Shown here in pieces: positions 22,611 to 33,279 of a stretch of 64,000 bases of DNA; within the stretch, counting starts at the first letter, position 1; every line of letters starts with the position of its first letter. Origin of the DNA: Cycas panzhihuaensis (taxonomy: Eukaryota > Cycadophyta); the NCBI GenBank assembly GCA_023213395.1, contig CM041465.1, positions 22,258,001 to 22,322,000 on the forward strand, in the 5' to 3' direction. The notes under the pieces are model-generated. The model did no database searches. It was not told where the DNA came from and worked only from the letters and a program-made list of their open reading frames with translations. The translations under genes were made by a program, and so were the position numbers.

Positions 22611-23683
22611 AACAACCACATCAATCTCATCAAGTATCTCATGGCCAAGAAAAAGGTGACAAAGGCCTTTTTACCCATACCTTCACTTGTTCTATTGACA
22701 TCCTTGACTCATCTCTTTTGGAAAAATACCCTTCATCCTCTTCTTCCAGCCTCATGTGATTCACCCCTATTGGTGTTAGAAGTTATAGGTACCTTGCCAT
22801 ACTTAGTGACGATGAGTCTTATGGTGAGGATGAGGACCTCCCTCATCCTATCTCCCTTCTGGACACGAGTAGGAGTCACCTCCTTCATTCTAGATCCCAC
22901 TCTAGAACCTCTACAGTTGGAGAGACTAGTTATTCTCTTGTGTCTCATGTCATCACCCCTGTTGATTAGGTGCTCTTTGAGTCTTCCCCTTTATTGCCAC
23001 ACATAGGTAATGAGGTTGGGGAGCCTCCTGTTGTCCCTTGTAGGGGACCTCTTCCTGACTCTTCCAGGGAGTCCTTTAGGTACATCCAGTGGTGTGATGA
23101 CCACCATGGTCCTACTGCCTCTACTTCTCTTCATCCTTCATCTTCTCAAAGTATGGTCATTCATATGGTGGACTACTTTGAGAATGACGAAGCCTTCCTT
23201 GAGCACTTAGCGGGCTTCGTGCCCAACCTTCCTTATAGTCACCATAGGCTTGGTTATCAGAAGGTCTTGGCTATTAGGTCTTCTCTCCCTGACCCAATTC
23301 TATCCCCTATTCTATCCCCTCCTGTTAACCGAGCCCCCCTCCACTTTGAAGAGGGGAATTCCATCTGCATGAGGGCAACCCAGGACATAGTCCTTCCCCT
23401 AGACAAAGTCATTAAGGTAGGGGTAGAATGCTCTCCTGATGAAGTGAAGGAGTATACCCTTCTATTTCAAGAGTTTTGGGATGTTTATGCATGGGACTAT
23501 TCTGATATGAAGGGAATCAACACTTTAATCATTACCACAAACTTACCACTATTCTTGGCACTTACCCCGTGCATAAAAAATAATGCCCTCTTTACCCTAA
23601 GCTCTTAGCTGCTATTAAAATAGAAGTTGAGAAACTCCTAAGTACAGGGTTGATCACTTCCATCGACTACCCTAAATGGGTGT
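22611..23683 (+). pseudogene. T0 protease-RT linker and start of RT
   Basis: The open stretch 22970-23560 includes HMVDYFENDEAFLEHLAGF near 23162-23218, FEEGNSICMRATQDIV near 23347-23393 and CSPDEVKEYTLLFQEFWDVY near 23430-23490, the common linker in front of Tat RT. After a frameshift, RT starts with KLLSTGLITSIDYPKWV (about 23632-23682) and is cut by T3 at 23684. The matching sequence in T4 is at 59080-59500. Confidence 0.75.
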
Positions 23684-25917
23684 TGGATGCACATCTAAGG
23701 GATGGTCGATATGCTCAATAGGTGTGATGGTGATCAATAGTTGATGTTGAAGGTGAGGATGTGTACCTGTAAATAAAGGGAACACCACAAAGGGAGTCTA
23801 TGCACCAGAGCACGAGTTCGGGACCTGCGAATGGCACCCAACTACCTTGTAGTAGCTTTCACCTTGAAAAAGAAGACACATGCAGGGGTAGCCTGGATGG
23901 TCTCAAAAGGAAGGTCCTCCCACCCTTGGATGGCTGAAAGGGAAGAAGAGGAATCCTTAATGGGTTTTCCTATGATGGAGGAAAATAAAGGTGATAAGGT
24001 ATAGGCGAAGTCCTTAGTTGAATGTGAGTAGGCTTCCCTAGATTATTTGTTTTAGATAAATACAACCAGGAAAAAAAGTAAAGGGAGGCTTACTAGGAAC
24101 CAAACATATTTTCTTTTTGTGGATGTTACTTCAGACCTGCACACACAAGAGTTTCTCTCTTCTAAGAAGGGGCTGCAAGAAGGCTATGTGTATGTAAATA
24201 TATGTAATGTGAATGCTTAAAACATTATATTTAAATTAAGTTAACTACTGCTACAAACAACTCAACTTTCCTTAAGCAAACCATACATATCAAGTAAGAA
24301 AAAGGGAAGGGACAGCCTCAGGATGGTAAAACCCTTTGCTAAAGTTCTCCACATAGCCTTTATGTACAACAAGGTAAGGGTGTATGTTAGTTTATAGATA
24401 GCCAACAAACATGAGAGGGTATAGAGCAAGATGCTGGAGAGGTACCAAGGTAACAGAGTCACTATAGACAATGATATGTCACGCAAGTCTCACCCAAGAC
24501 CCTAAGGGATGCCAAGTGATGTTAGGGTCATGAAGGAGGCCCAAAAGAGGGGCGTGCAGACCTGGAATCAATGCAGTAAGGGCTGCACATACTGATATCT
24601 AGTGCAGGCCAAGACTTCACCCTCTCCTAGCTAACCCAAGAAAAGCATAGAAGTAGGAGAAGAAAGATAGGAAGGGGGTTACCCTTGAGGAGTATGTCTG
24701 AGTGGGATGGATCTCACCTTACTCCCTTCACCCAGCCTTTATGAGCCTTCTCCCATTGCTTTCTTGAGGAAAACCAGTGGAGAAATGGTGAAAATCTAAG
24801 AGTACAAAGATAAACCTAAAGAAGGCAACCTTTACTACAGCCAAACGGGATGAGGGCAAGAAAGTATACTTGAAAATGAGTCTAATATGGAAAGAATGCA
24901 TATAAACTTCTAAAAATAAGACTAAAAGTACCTGATAGGTTGAGTCTAGGGTGGATTTGCCCCTGCAACTAGTGAGAAAGAGGAGTTCTTGCAGGGTTTG
25001 CAGGAGGTTTCCCTAAGGACAGTTATAGAAGACACTTGCTGAGGTGTATTTGGAGGAGAACCATGAAAAACTTGCTTGAAAGTTCTTGGAGGAGGGCCTC
25101 CCACTATGGAGAAGAGCCGTTGTAGGTGGATCCTAAGCTAGAGTAGCTAGAAACATAGGATTGCATACACATCTGTGGAGGAGAGGAGGAAGGAGTAGAA
25201 ATGCAACAGTAGAAAGTAAAGTTGGAGAGCCAAGAGATCTAAAACGATGGTCTTTTTGGGTTTTATACCCATATCAACCCTAATCGAGTGTTTAGAGCAT
25301 GAATAGGGCTAAGATAGGCGAGTGGCCACGTAGTAATTCCATAAAAGAGGTGAGGATTGCCATGGCAGATATAAAAAATAAGTTACAAGAGTGCACCGTG
25401 GTAAACTTCGCAGTACCGCTTAGTTTACAGTAGTGCAAGACCAAAAAGCCAGAATGGTAATAAACAGGGTTCTAGGAGCCTCAAAAGAAGTATATCAGGC
25501 CTTAAGAGGGGCTAGCCCTCCTGTCCAGGAGGCTAGGGATAGTCTAAGAGGCATACAAACTAGACCTAATAGAGCATCAAGGGCTAAAGTTCCCAGAAAT
25601 GTTGCGATAGGGGCACAGGGTCAAGGTAAGTGAGACTTAAGGTGAAGTGGAGGTAGTGCATAGGGTCGTAGAGTGCTATGGGGATACTTACCTTGCAGAA
25701 AGGTAGGTCCTGTAGGTTGTCATAGGCTCATAATATGACAAGCAGCATGATTAAGCAAATGGATGCAAAGTGATCATACAAATAAAGCAGTCAGTCATGC
25801 AATGAGGTAATACTTCTGTCAACCTTTCTAAAGAAATAGTAAAAGTGACAAGGGAGAAGCATACCTGTGCTTACCTGAGTGGACCTATCTATATCCATTC
25901 CCAGTAGCCAGGAAACA
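23684..25917 (-). repeat. 3' LTR of T3, internally deleted
   Basis: TGGATGC to GGAAACA, 2234 bp. It is about 0.54 kb shorter than its partner at 42095-44869; the missing block lies after 24073 (partner about 42490-43020). It contains the 28-nt palindrome at 25401-25428. Confidence 0.88.
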
Positions 25918-25931
25918 TTGCCCCCTTAGCA
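25918..25931 (-). other. polypurine tract of T3
   Basis: On the - strand TGCTAAGGGGGCAA directly precedes the LTR start TGTTTCC. Confidence 0.8.
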
Positions 25932-25992
25932 ACAGAGCCTTGTTGCTTAGAAGCATGGTGCGATGGCGAATGTTGGCAACAAACTGTCAGTA

Positions 25993-25996
<4 letters not shown>

Positions 25997-26070
<74 letters not shown>
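25997..26070. repeat. (AT)n microsatellite in T3
   Basis: An uninterrupted AT dinucleotide run of 74 bp. T1 and T4 have only short TA-rich runs at the same place, so the expansion happened in this copy. Confidence 0.95.
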
Positions 26071-26072
<2 letters not shown>

Positions 26073-26391
26073 ATCATAAGCAAAATAAGACCCAAGGGTG
26101 CTGGCGAGTGTTATGGTGAAATGTGTGGATACGAGAATAGGGGTGGAGACAACATAGGGTCTACCTATGTGCCACCTAAGAATTGACGAGAAGCTAAGAA
26201 GGATGAGGGGGTTTCCCCCACCGTAAGAATGCAAATATGAGTGCATGATGATAAAAGAGCAAACCCGATAGTCACCATAGTTTAACCTCATTAGTGGCTA
26301 GCTTTCAGAGGTGTGAATGGATCGCAAAGTAAGATGCAAGATGACCTAAGACTTGGGTGCCAAGGTGACTAGGCAAGTCTTAAAGGCAGTT
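26071..26391. other. spacer between microsatellite and extra RNase H (T3)
   Basis: It aligns with 51986-52315 in T4. No coding signal is convincing. Confidence 0.5.
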
Positions 26392-26802
26392 AGCAAGAAG
26401 AGGAAGGCGACGCTTAAGGATGAGGTGAACGAAGCTATCCGCCTCAACGTTGAGGGCCCGAGGGATGTGTCGAATGTCAACAGACTGAAAATGAGCCAGT
26501 AAGGACCTAACGATTAAAGTGAGGCCTCTCAATCATGAGCATCGCACTTAGTGAACCTGGGTGAGATGGGACACCATCATCAAGGAGTCACAAAGAAGAA
26601 CAGTGGACCCATTATGGAAATAGAGTGCATCAGTGAGGGTTTCGATAATAGCTGTGTACTCAGCTTCATTATTAGTGGGCTTAGGGAGGAAGATCCCAGA
26701 ATGTAGGAAATCATGCCCGAAAGGGCCGTGAAGAATCCATGCGGCAGCCGAAGGGCTAGGGTTACCGTGGCTTTCACCATCGATAAAGATGTAGAGAGTC
26801 AT
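26392..26802 (-). pseudogene. extra RNase H domain of T3, all four acidic residues kept
   Basis: Read from ATG 26802 on the - strand. The RNase HI motifs are in order: YIFIDGESHGNP (first Asp), TNNEAEYTA (Glu), LLCDSLMMVSHLTQVH (Asp), then DIRHIPRALNVEADSF near 26430-26480 (last Asp). This is the best preserved of the three extra RNase H copies, with only a few stops (after QVH near 26548 and just beyond). It is distinct from the RT-fused RNase H, which T3 lacks entirely. Family knowledge: Tat elements can hold such a second RNase H; its use is thought to be RNA removal during cDNA synthesis. Confidence 0.75.
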
Positions 26803-27054
26803 GGATGAGAAAAGAAAATGTCACAGTAGGGAAAATGTATAATAATACAGGAGTCAAAGTGAAAGAGGCTCGTATGGCAAGCAATAAATAGATGTGAAGG
26901 GTAGGAGGACCTAGCAATGATACTACCCAAGGACAAGAGCAAGCTATTCGACCACTGGCTGAGAGCGGGTGGTAAAAGGTCACCTAGGATGCCAAAGGTT
27001 ACTTAAGAAAGCAAAGAATGACTCTGAACGGAGGGAGTATTCCCTTTAGAAACC

Positions 27055-27237
27055 CTAGGATCTAGAATGGGCTGCAAAAATGAGTCTAGGATGGTGAAAC
27101 ACACCAAACAAGTATAAGCTTAGCCATGCATGGGAGTGGCACGTAAAATGAGATAGAAGGGCCTTGCAAAAATGCATCAGCGAGGCGCCAAAAATGCATC
27201 TGAATGGATGAGCAAAATGGAGGCTACGGAAGAACAA
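27055..27237 (-). other. conserved open frame upstream of extra RNase H (T3)
   Basis: A 60-codon frame with HFTCHSHAWLSLYLFG, in the same frame as the longer open stretches in T1 (2711-2983) and T4 (52800-53168). After 27055 the frame is broken by stops. Function unknown. Confidence 0.3.
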
Positions 27238-27321
27238 CGGGAGATGGGGCCAGAAGGTAAAGATGATTGGGGATGAGGAATGATCTCAATGGCTATCACA
27301 GAAGTGGGAACGGAGAATGTG

Positions 27322-27347
27322 CCAATCGGGGCCCCTGCCTATATAAG
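27322..27347 (+). promoter_or_regulatory. CCAAT and TATA motifs of the antisense gene (T3)
   Basis: CCAAT at 27322-27326 and CTATATAAG at 27339-27347, about 160 nt before the ATG at 27507. The TATA motif is conserved in T1 and T4; T4 has CCAGT in place of CCAAT. Confidence 0.55.
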
Positions 27348-27506
27348 GAAAATTGATAAAAATGAGATTCATTTTCACGGGCTCTCGAATGAATCTAGAG
27401 CCCTTTCCTTACACAGTGAAGCACCACTCGACTTCGAGGACACACAGAGAGAGATCCGACCATTGGATCGAACCCAAGGGACAACTATTGGGATCGAAGA
27501 GATGAG

Positions 27507-29913
27507 ATGACGAGCACTCAACTAGACCCAGTGAGTGGATCTTCGAAACCACAACCCATCTCGTGATTTAAAGTTTGATGTTTTTCATTATTTTTGCGTA
27601 GCTTTTTGGGCCCCATATGGGCGAAAAATGATCTCCATAAGTCCAAACTAGACCCAGAGAGAGGCGGGACTGGGGCATTAGTCAGCCTTGGTCCCAGTGG
27701 GCCTAGTTGTGGCCTACTTTGAAGAATTTTTGGGTTTTTTGGGTAGAAAAACCCCCCTTTTAGGGGGGTGACATTTGCATCATGGTAAAGATCACGGTGC
27801 CACGATCTTTGCCGCGAGGCCCCAATCACCATAGGACCTAGGCCAAACTCCATGGTAGTGTGAAGTTTGGCACGGTACGAAGGTAAAATAACCAAAAAAT
27901 AAAGATGAGGGCCTGAGGGCCCCTAAATCTTGATTGAATGAAGCTGAGAGACAGTCCAGAGAACGGGGGCTGAGTATAATTCAAGATCTAACTTGTTTCA
28001 TGGTGTTTTGTAGGTTGTGATCATGGTGGAGAACCGTGAAAACATAGGTATAGCTATGCTTAGCTTCATAGAGATGATGTCACAGGAGGATAGGTAGATA
28101 CTATCGAGATGTGGCCTACTGAAAGTCATGAAGACACCCCAGTACAAATCAGATTAGAGATTGTTAGTGGACATACTGTCCCACTAGGATAGACAGAGGT
28201 ATGTCTTCCTTCTACCCCAAGTAGAGGACATATCAGTGACTCCAGAAGACATTAGGAGGATACTGGGGTTACCAGCAACAGGGAGGCCATCGATTCTAGG
28301 AGCACTACCTAGCGATGAGGCAACACACAGGGAGGCTGCTACTTTCTTTATAGTCTTAGATAGGTAGGAGAGGTGAGAGATACCTCTCCAAAGCATGGTG
28401 ATGTCGGGGATTCCTTGGGCAAGGAAGCTGATCATATTATGCGTTCTATTCCAGATATCCTAGAAATAGGAAGTTCTAGGGACATACTGGGTGGTTGGAT
28501 GGACATTGTGCACTAGTGTGAGGTAAGAGAGAGGATGGACTGGGCTACCCTCATAGTGGTGAACCTCATCGCACAATTAGATGTCATTCGGGTAGTAGGA
28601 AAGGACTAACTATCATACAATACCCTACTACAGTGCTAGTTCTTTAACCACTTTGGAGTAGTGGCACTGACAGGGGGACCACACCTTGTCTTAGAGTGGG
28701 CCCCGATGGTACATAGGTGGTTGATTAGGTTTAGAGAGGCTAAGGACCAGGCTCATGTCTGTCGCTCGGTGGAGGCCACATCGTTAGACCTCCTCACCAT
28801 GACAGATTATATAGCAGATCCATATAGGATGGTGAGGTGGGATAGAGACAATGAGGTAGGCAAGGCTGGAGTAACCCAAGGAAATGATGAGGGTGGTAAT
28901 GGAGATGATGAGGCCAGCCTATCACGAACTTCAAGAGAGGCAGGTCCATGAGGGACTGCAAGTGGAGAGGCAGGCCCGTTAGGAGCTGTAGAGGAGGGTA
29001 GGGGCCCAGTGACACAGGCCCATAGGTTGCAGATGATCAAAAGATCTGGAGAGGCAACTGCACCAGCCGAGGAGAGGAGGGATGCCCCAGTTGCTGAGGC
29101 AATAACCGAGGAGGTACCTGAGGAGAAGGAGGTACCTACAACTAGTGGAGTACCTGGGGCAGAGGCAGTCACTCGAGTAAAAGAGCTGACACCCACACCA
29201 TGTGAGATATAACCTTCTCATGTCGTTGTTTGATTGCCCGATGTATATATATGGTTTGATTTTGATTTGATATACATATGGACATGTATTGATATATGAC
29301 ATGTTGGATTGCACGTATAACAGACATTCGAAGACTAGTGGAGGCGGTAGTCTGGGAGATATTTCCTTGGGCCTATGCAGAGGGACAACCTCTCATCCAG
29401 GCAGGTGATGAGCCTAGATTGGCAGGAGGCCACGCAATAGCATTCACCCCATTGATAAGGGCGAGAGACATATGGATTACAGAGTCCTAGGAGCATGAGG
29501 CATATGCAAGACGGTAGCAGGTAGAGTTAGATACTACCCGAGCTCAAAGGGATACCCTACAAAGTCGGGTATAGGTACTGGAGGCTCAAGGAGGAGCTAG
29601 AGGGGTTACGAAGAGCTGTATCTAGCTAGCAATGATGGAGGAGTATCTCAGAGGGATGGAGGAGAGGCTTTGCAGCGTAGAGATGGATCGAGATCATATC
29701 CAGGCCCAATATGATCGACTAGTGGATGAGGTGGCATCAAGGTCGACGAGGAGTAGGACATATACCCACACAGTGGTGATGACCCCAAGGAGGCCACGAG
29801 ATGAGGAGAGCAGGGAAGGAGGCTTCCAGAGACTGAGGAGGAGTCTTAGAGAGATGTGGTCCCTAGGAGAGGGATCACATCAACCAGGAGATGACGCCCT
29901 AGGGGCAAGGTAG
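27507..29913 (+). pseudogene. antisense PMD-like accessory gene of T3
   Basis: Exon 1 is 27507-27530 (MTSTQLDP), intron 1 is 27531-28013 (483 nt, GTGAGT...TAG), exon 2 is about 28014-29201 and exon 3 is about 29324-29913. Exon 2 encodes a plant-mobile-domain-like core: VVIMVENRENIGIAMLSF at its start, FLLPQVED near 28210, DIRRILGLPATGRP near 28245-28290, W-A-T-L near 28541, WFFNHFG-type block near 28640 (tgc tag ttc ttt aac cac ttt, with a TAG), then EWAPMVHRW near 28692 and LLTMTDYIADPYR near 28789-28830. Exon 3 has RRLVEAVVWEIFPWAYAEGQ and a Q/E/R-rich tail. The original acceptor of exon 3 seems lost (G-TAG to CAC) with an AG ten bases further on. Stops are mostly TAG for CAG. Confidence 0.72.
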
Positions 29914-30396
29914 CAGTAGAGTAGTATATAAGAGTTTTATTTTAGATAGGGAAAAGAACGGACCTCCATGGAGTCACCATATATGGTCACATGATTGTAC
30001 CCTCCCCCCAAGGATTCTAGCTTCCCACAGATGATGTACCATACCATTTGTATAATATACCACATGATTTTTTTATTCTAATATATATAGACGAGGTGAT
30101 TGATACCCCAATTGATGTATGATGATGTGTATCATAATATGTGATGGATGATATGCATGTTTCTATTTACATGTTTATGTATGTATATGAGGGTGCACAG
30201 ATGCACAAGGATATGTATAATTATACTTTGAGCTAATTATTGTATGATTTTTGTGTTATGATATTTATTTAAGTTATGCACATTTCCTTTCATGCAAGAC
30301 CATATTCCTAACAGGGGCACACATAATCACCATGAGTAGCGAGGATGGATACATATGAGACTAGGAAATAGGGTGACACACATGTCCATATGGGAG
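29914..30396 (+). other. 3' flank of the antisense gene in T3
   Basis: AT-rich, non-coding, aligned with 55855-56330 in T4 and, reversed, with 47600-48110 in T0. TTATGATATTTATTT near 30256-30270 would suit a plant polyadenylation region. K3 cuts in at 30397. Confidence 0.5.
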
Positions 30397-30826
30397 TGTT
30401 AGATGATATAATGTAAACTTTATGTTTCTTTATGTTATTATTTAGTCACATGTCTAATATGTAATTTAAGTGATTATAATGTTTTAAACTTTGGTTTATT
30501 TTATTAATTTGTGGATGGTCGTTGAAATGCAAAACTGCATTCCAACGAACCTTCATAGTATTTATTCATCTCCTAGATTCATGGAGATGGTTCCAAGAAT
30601 CTAGGAGGTCTGTCCAAATGCCTGTGTAAAGGCTAGTTTTGGGTGTTGGTGGTTTTGTATCATGGTTTTAATTCTTTATTAATAAATTACATTTAAGAGG
30701 TGGTTTTTTTTCCCTAGAAGGGGTTTTCCACCTGTCAAAATAATGTGTACCTATGTAGTGTTATTTCCTATTATTACTTGCATATTTAGATCCTATTAAC
30801 GTTGTACATGTGCCTCTTCTCTCACA
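30397..30826 (+). repeat. 5' LTR of K3
   Basis: TGTTAGATGATATAATG to CTTCTCTCACA, 430 bp, closely similar to 37474-37903. Confidence 0.93.
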
Positions 30827-30838
30827 TGGTATCAGAGC
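30827..30838 (+). other. primer binding site of K3
   Basis: TGGTATCAGAGC directly follows the LTR. It is the standard initiator methionine tRNA site of plant copia elements. Confidence 0.92.
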
Positions 30839-31925
30839 ATCTTTCATACCATCTCCATTTACACCAGATTTCTTCACCCTCTCTGACCCAGCCTGATCCA
30901 CAGAATTCAGCTTTGCTGATATCCCTCTTTCACCGTCCAACTGGTTTAGACTTTTACTGTCCAAATGGTTTAGGCTTTTACCATCCTGGTTTAGAGTTAC
31001 ATCGTACTAGATTGGGATTTCTCCCATCTGGTTTAGATTTTCTATGCTGTAGGTTACTGGAATAAGACCACCAGGAGGAAAAGCTATGATGGGTCTCATG
31101 AATGAATGAACCAGAACAAGGTAGAACCCACTAGTTTGGCAGTGTTGATCTTATAGTAGAAGAGGGGAAAACCCTAGAAATAGTGCAGGATACATTGCTG
31201 GAAATAGTGGAGCCGTAAAGCTCACTGCATCCATACCCGTCAAACTAGGGTATGATGGAAACCCAGAATGTAGAGGCACTTCAGAAGGCGATGGCTCTAA
31301 CATCTTCGATGTCTGTTCTTTTAGAGAGGAGGATTGATCCTTTGCTTCATCAATAGGTGCTTGGCCTTCTCCTATGATAGAGGAAGAACTCCCTAATGTT
31401 TCCCCTTCATCCCCTATCAAGCAATATAGAGCCTAAAATTGGAGGAAACTGAATGAATTGAGACCTGAAAGGGAAGCTTGACCAGAATGTCCAACAAGCT
31501 GCTTCTCATCCAACAACACACAAATGGCATAAAAATCACACATAATCTAATGAAAAATAGGATGTGGAAGTGTCAAATCACATGCTTAGAGCATGATCCA
31601 AGCACTACAAACTACAATAGAAGTGGCTATTGATAAGAATTCAAAACAAGCCTCTAATTTGAGACCGATAATCTCTCGTTCTGCAACTTCTGGACTCCGA
31701 CTGCCCCATCTATTTGTCTTCTTTTGCCCTCTCAAAGCATAATAGAACCTGCAATAAAGAAACGAAGCAGTCGCTACCTCAATGCCCCGTAGACTGAATT
31801 ACCAGGTAGGATTTCTACCCTTTCCCCTCCCTGGACCCCAACATTCTTTAAAATCCATTTTATTTTTATAAATCGAATAACTCGTCGAGTCCACGTCCAT
31901 GCCTTTTAATTTCCTTTTTTTCACG

Positions 31926-31926
<1 letters not shown>
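30839..31926 (+). other. K3 leader, first part
   Basis: No recognised coding region. A 89-codon frame on the - strand (31151-31420) is not supported by any motif and lies opposite the element transcript, so I do not call it. Confidence 0.5.

Positions 31927-31996
<70 letters not shown>
31927..31996. repeat. (TA)n microsatellite in the K3 leader
   Basis: An uninterrupted TA run of 70 bp. Confidence 0.95.
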
Positions 31997-31999
<3 letters not shown>

Positions 32000-32034
32000 A
32001 ACTATGTTATAACCTTTAAGATTAAATTTTAATT

Positions 32035-32350
32035 AATGACCCCCCTTTTATACTTTAATTTAAATAAAACCTTACACCTTCCCTTTTTTAACATTTTTTC
32101 ATTTAATAAAACATAAGCAATACCCTTAATCACATTTTGATTTAAATTAAATCAAACACCCCTCCTTCTCTTATTATATTTGATACAATCAAATAACCTC
32201 CCTCTTTGTTACACTTTGATTTAGATTAAATCAAATACACCCCCCTTTCTATCATGTTTTGATTTTAATTTAATCAACACCCCCCCTTCCCTTATCATAT
32301 TTTGATATAATCAAATACCCTTTTTTTATTACATTTAATTAGCACCCCCT
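32035..32350. repeat. degenerate array of C-tracts with small palindromes in the K3 leader
   Basis: About five units of a run of C (CACCCCC) plus T/A-rich sequence plus a palindrome. The clearest palindrome is TTTGATTTAAATTAAATCAAA near 32147-32167 (10-bp arms, one base between), with variants near 32216 and weaker ones near 32180, 32262 and 32303. Spacing is about 45-65 bp. Confidence 0.7.
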
Positions 32351-32734
32351 CATTATATTAGTGTATTAATATCTCTTTAAATCTTCCTTTTTAATCAATT
32401 AAATCTAACTATTATTTCCCATTAAATATTTAGATATTAAACCCCTTTCCACACTTAATTTGTAGATTTTAATTATGCTATTTAACTTTCTGATTCAAAA
32501 TAAAATAAAATCAATAAAATTCTTTTTTTAATCAAATTAATATATCTTTAAAATTACATATCTTTTCTTTGTGCATTATTATTGTGGAAGACCAATAATA
32601 AACTTTACAAACTATTGGATGTTAATTGTCAACATTTAATCAAAAACCTTTTAACTTATTCATATCTATTTCTGAAAATAAAAAGGAAAACTAAATACTT
32701 TGGTTATAAAGTTTTTCTGTAAGTAAAATACTTA

Positions 32735-33030
32735 CTTTTTTAAGGGGAATTGTTTATTTTTCAAATTAAGGGGGATTCTTTATTTTGAAAGGGACTGTTT
32801 ATTTATAAGATTAAAGGGGACTAACTCTTTAAGGGGGGCTGATTATTTTTCAAGTAAAAGGGGGACTATTTGCTTAAGAACATATAACTTTTTTTTAAGA
32901 ACTATTTTAATCAACTGGGGATTTTTCATTAGAGTAAGGGCAACTAATTTATTTATCAAAGGGGTATTATTTATTAAAGGGGGACTATTTCTCTAAGAGA
33001 ACTATTTATCAAAAAGGGACTGCTTAAGGT
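32735..33030. repeat. degenerate array of AAGGGGGACTATTTATT-like units in the K3 leader
   Basis: About nine imperfect units combining a G-tract (AAGGGG or longer), ACT and a T/A stretch. The G-tracts are complementary in character to the C-tracts of 32035-32350. Confidence 0.65.
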
Positions 33031-33279
33031 AACGTTTTAAGAAGTTGTTTGTTTATTCAATTTATTTACAAACACATGATTTTTTTCTTAAATACAATTA
33101 ATGCATACTAGAATACCTTCTTGAATTATATCTATTAACATTATTAGTATTTTTTACTAAGTGATTATTTTTCCAATCACCTTCATAACTCTTTAATCTA
33201 AAATTAAACCTCAACACTCCCAATATGGCATTAATGTCAGGGATAACCACTTACATTCCAATTCCAGTATTAGCTGGCT

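Noticed and set aside
25997-26070. Possible repeat array of CRISPR type
   Set aside because: It is a simple dinucleotide run with no spacers; the surrounding DNA is plant retrotransposon.
31151-31420. 89-codon frame on the - strand in the K3 leader
   Set aside because: No motif, no second copy to compare, and a position inside a noncoding leader.
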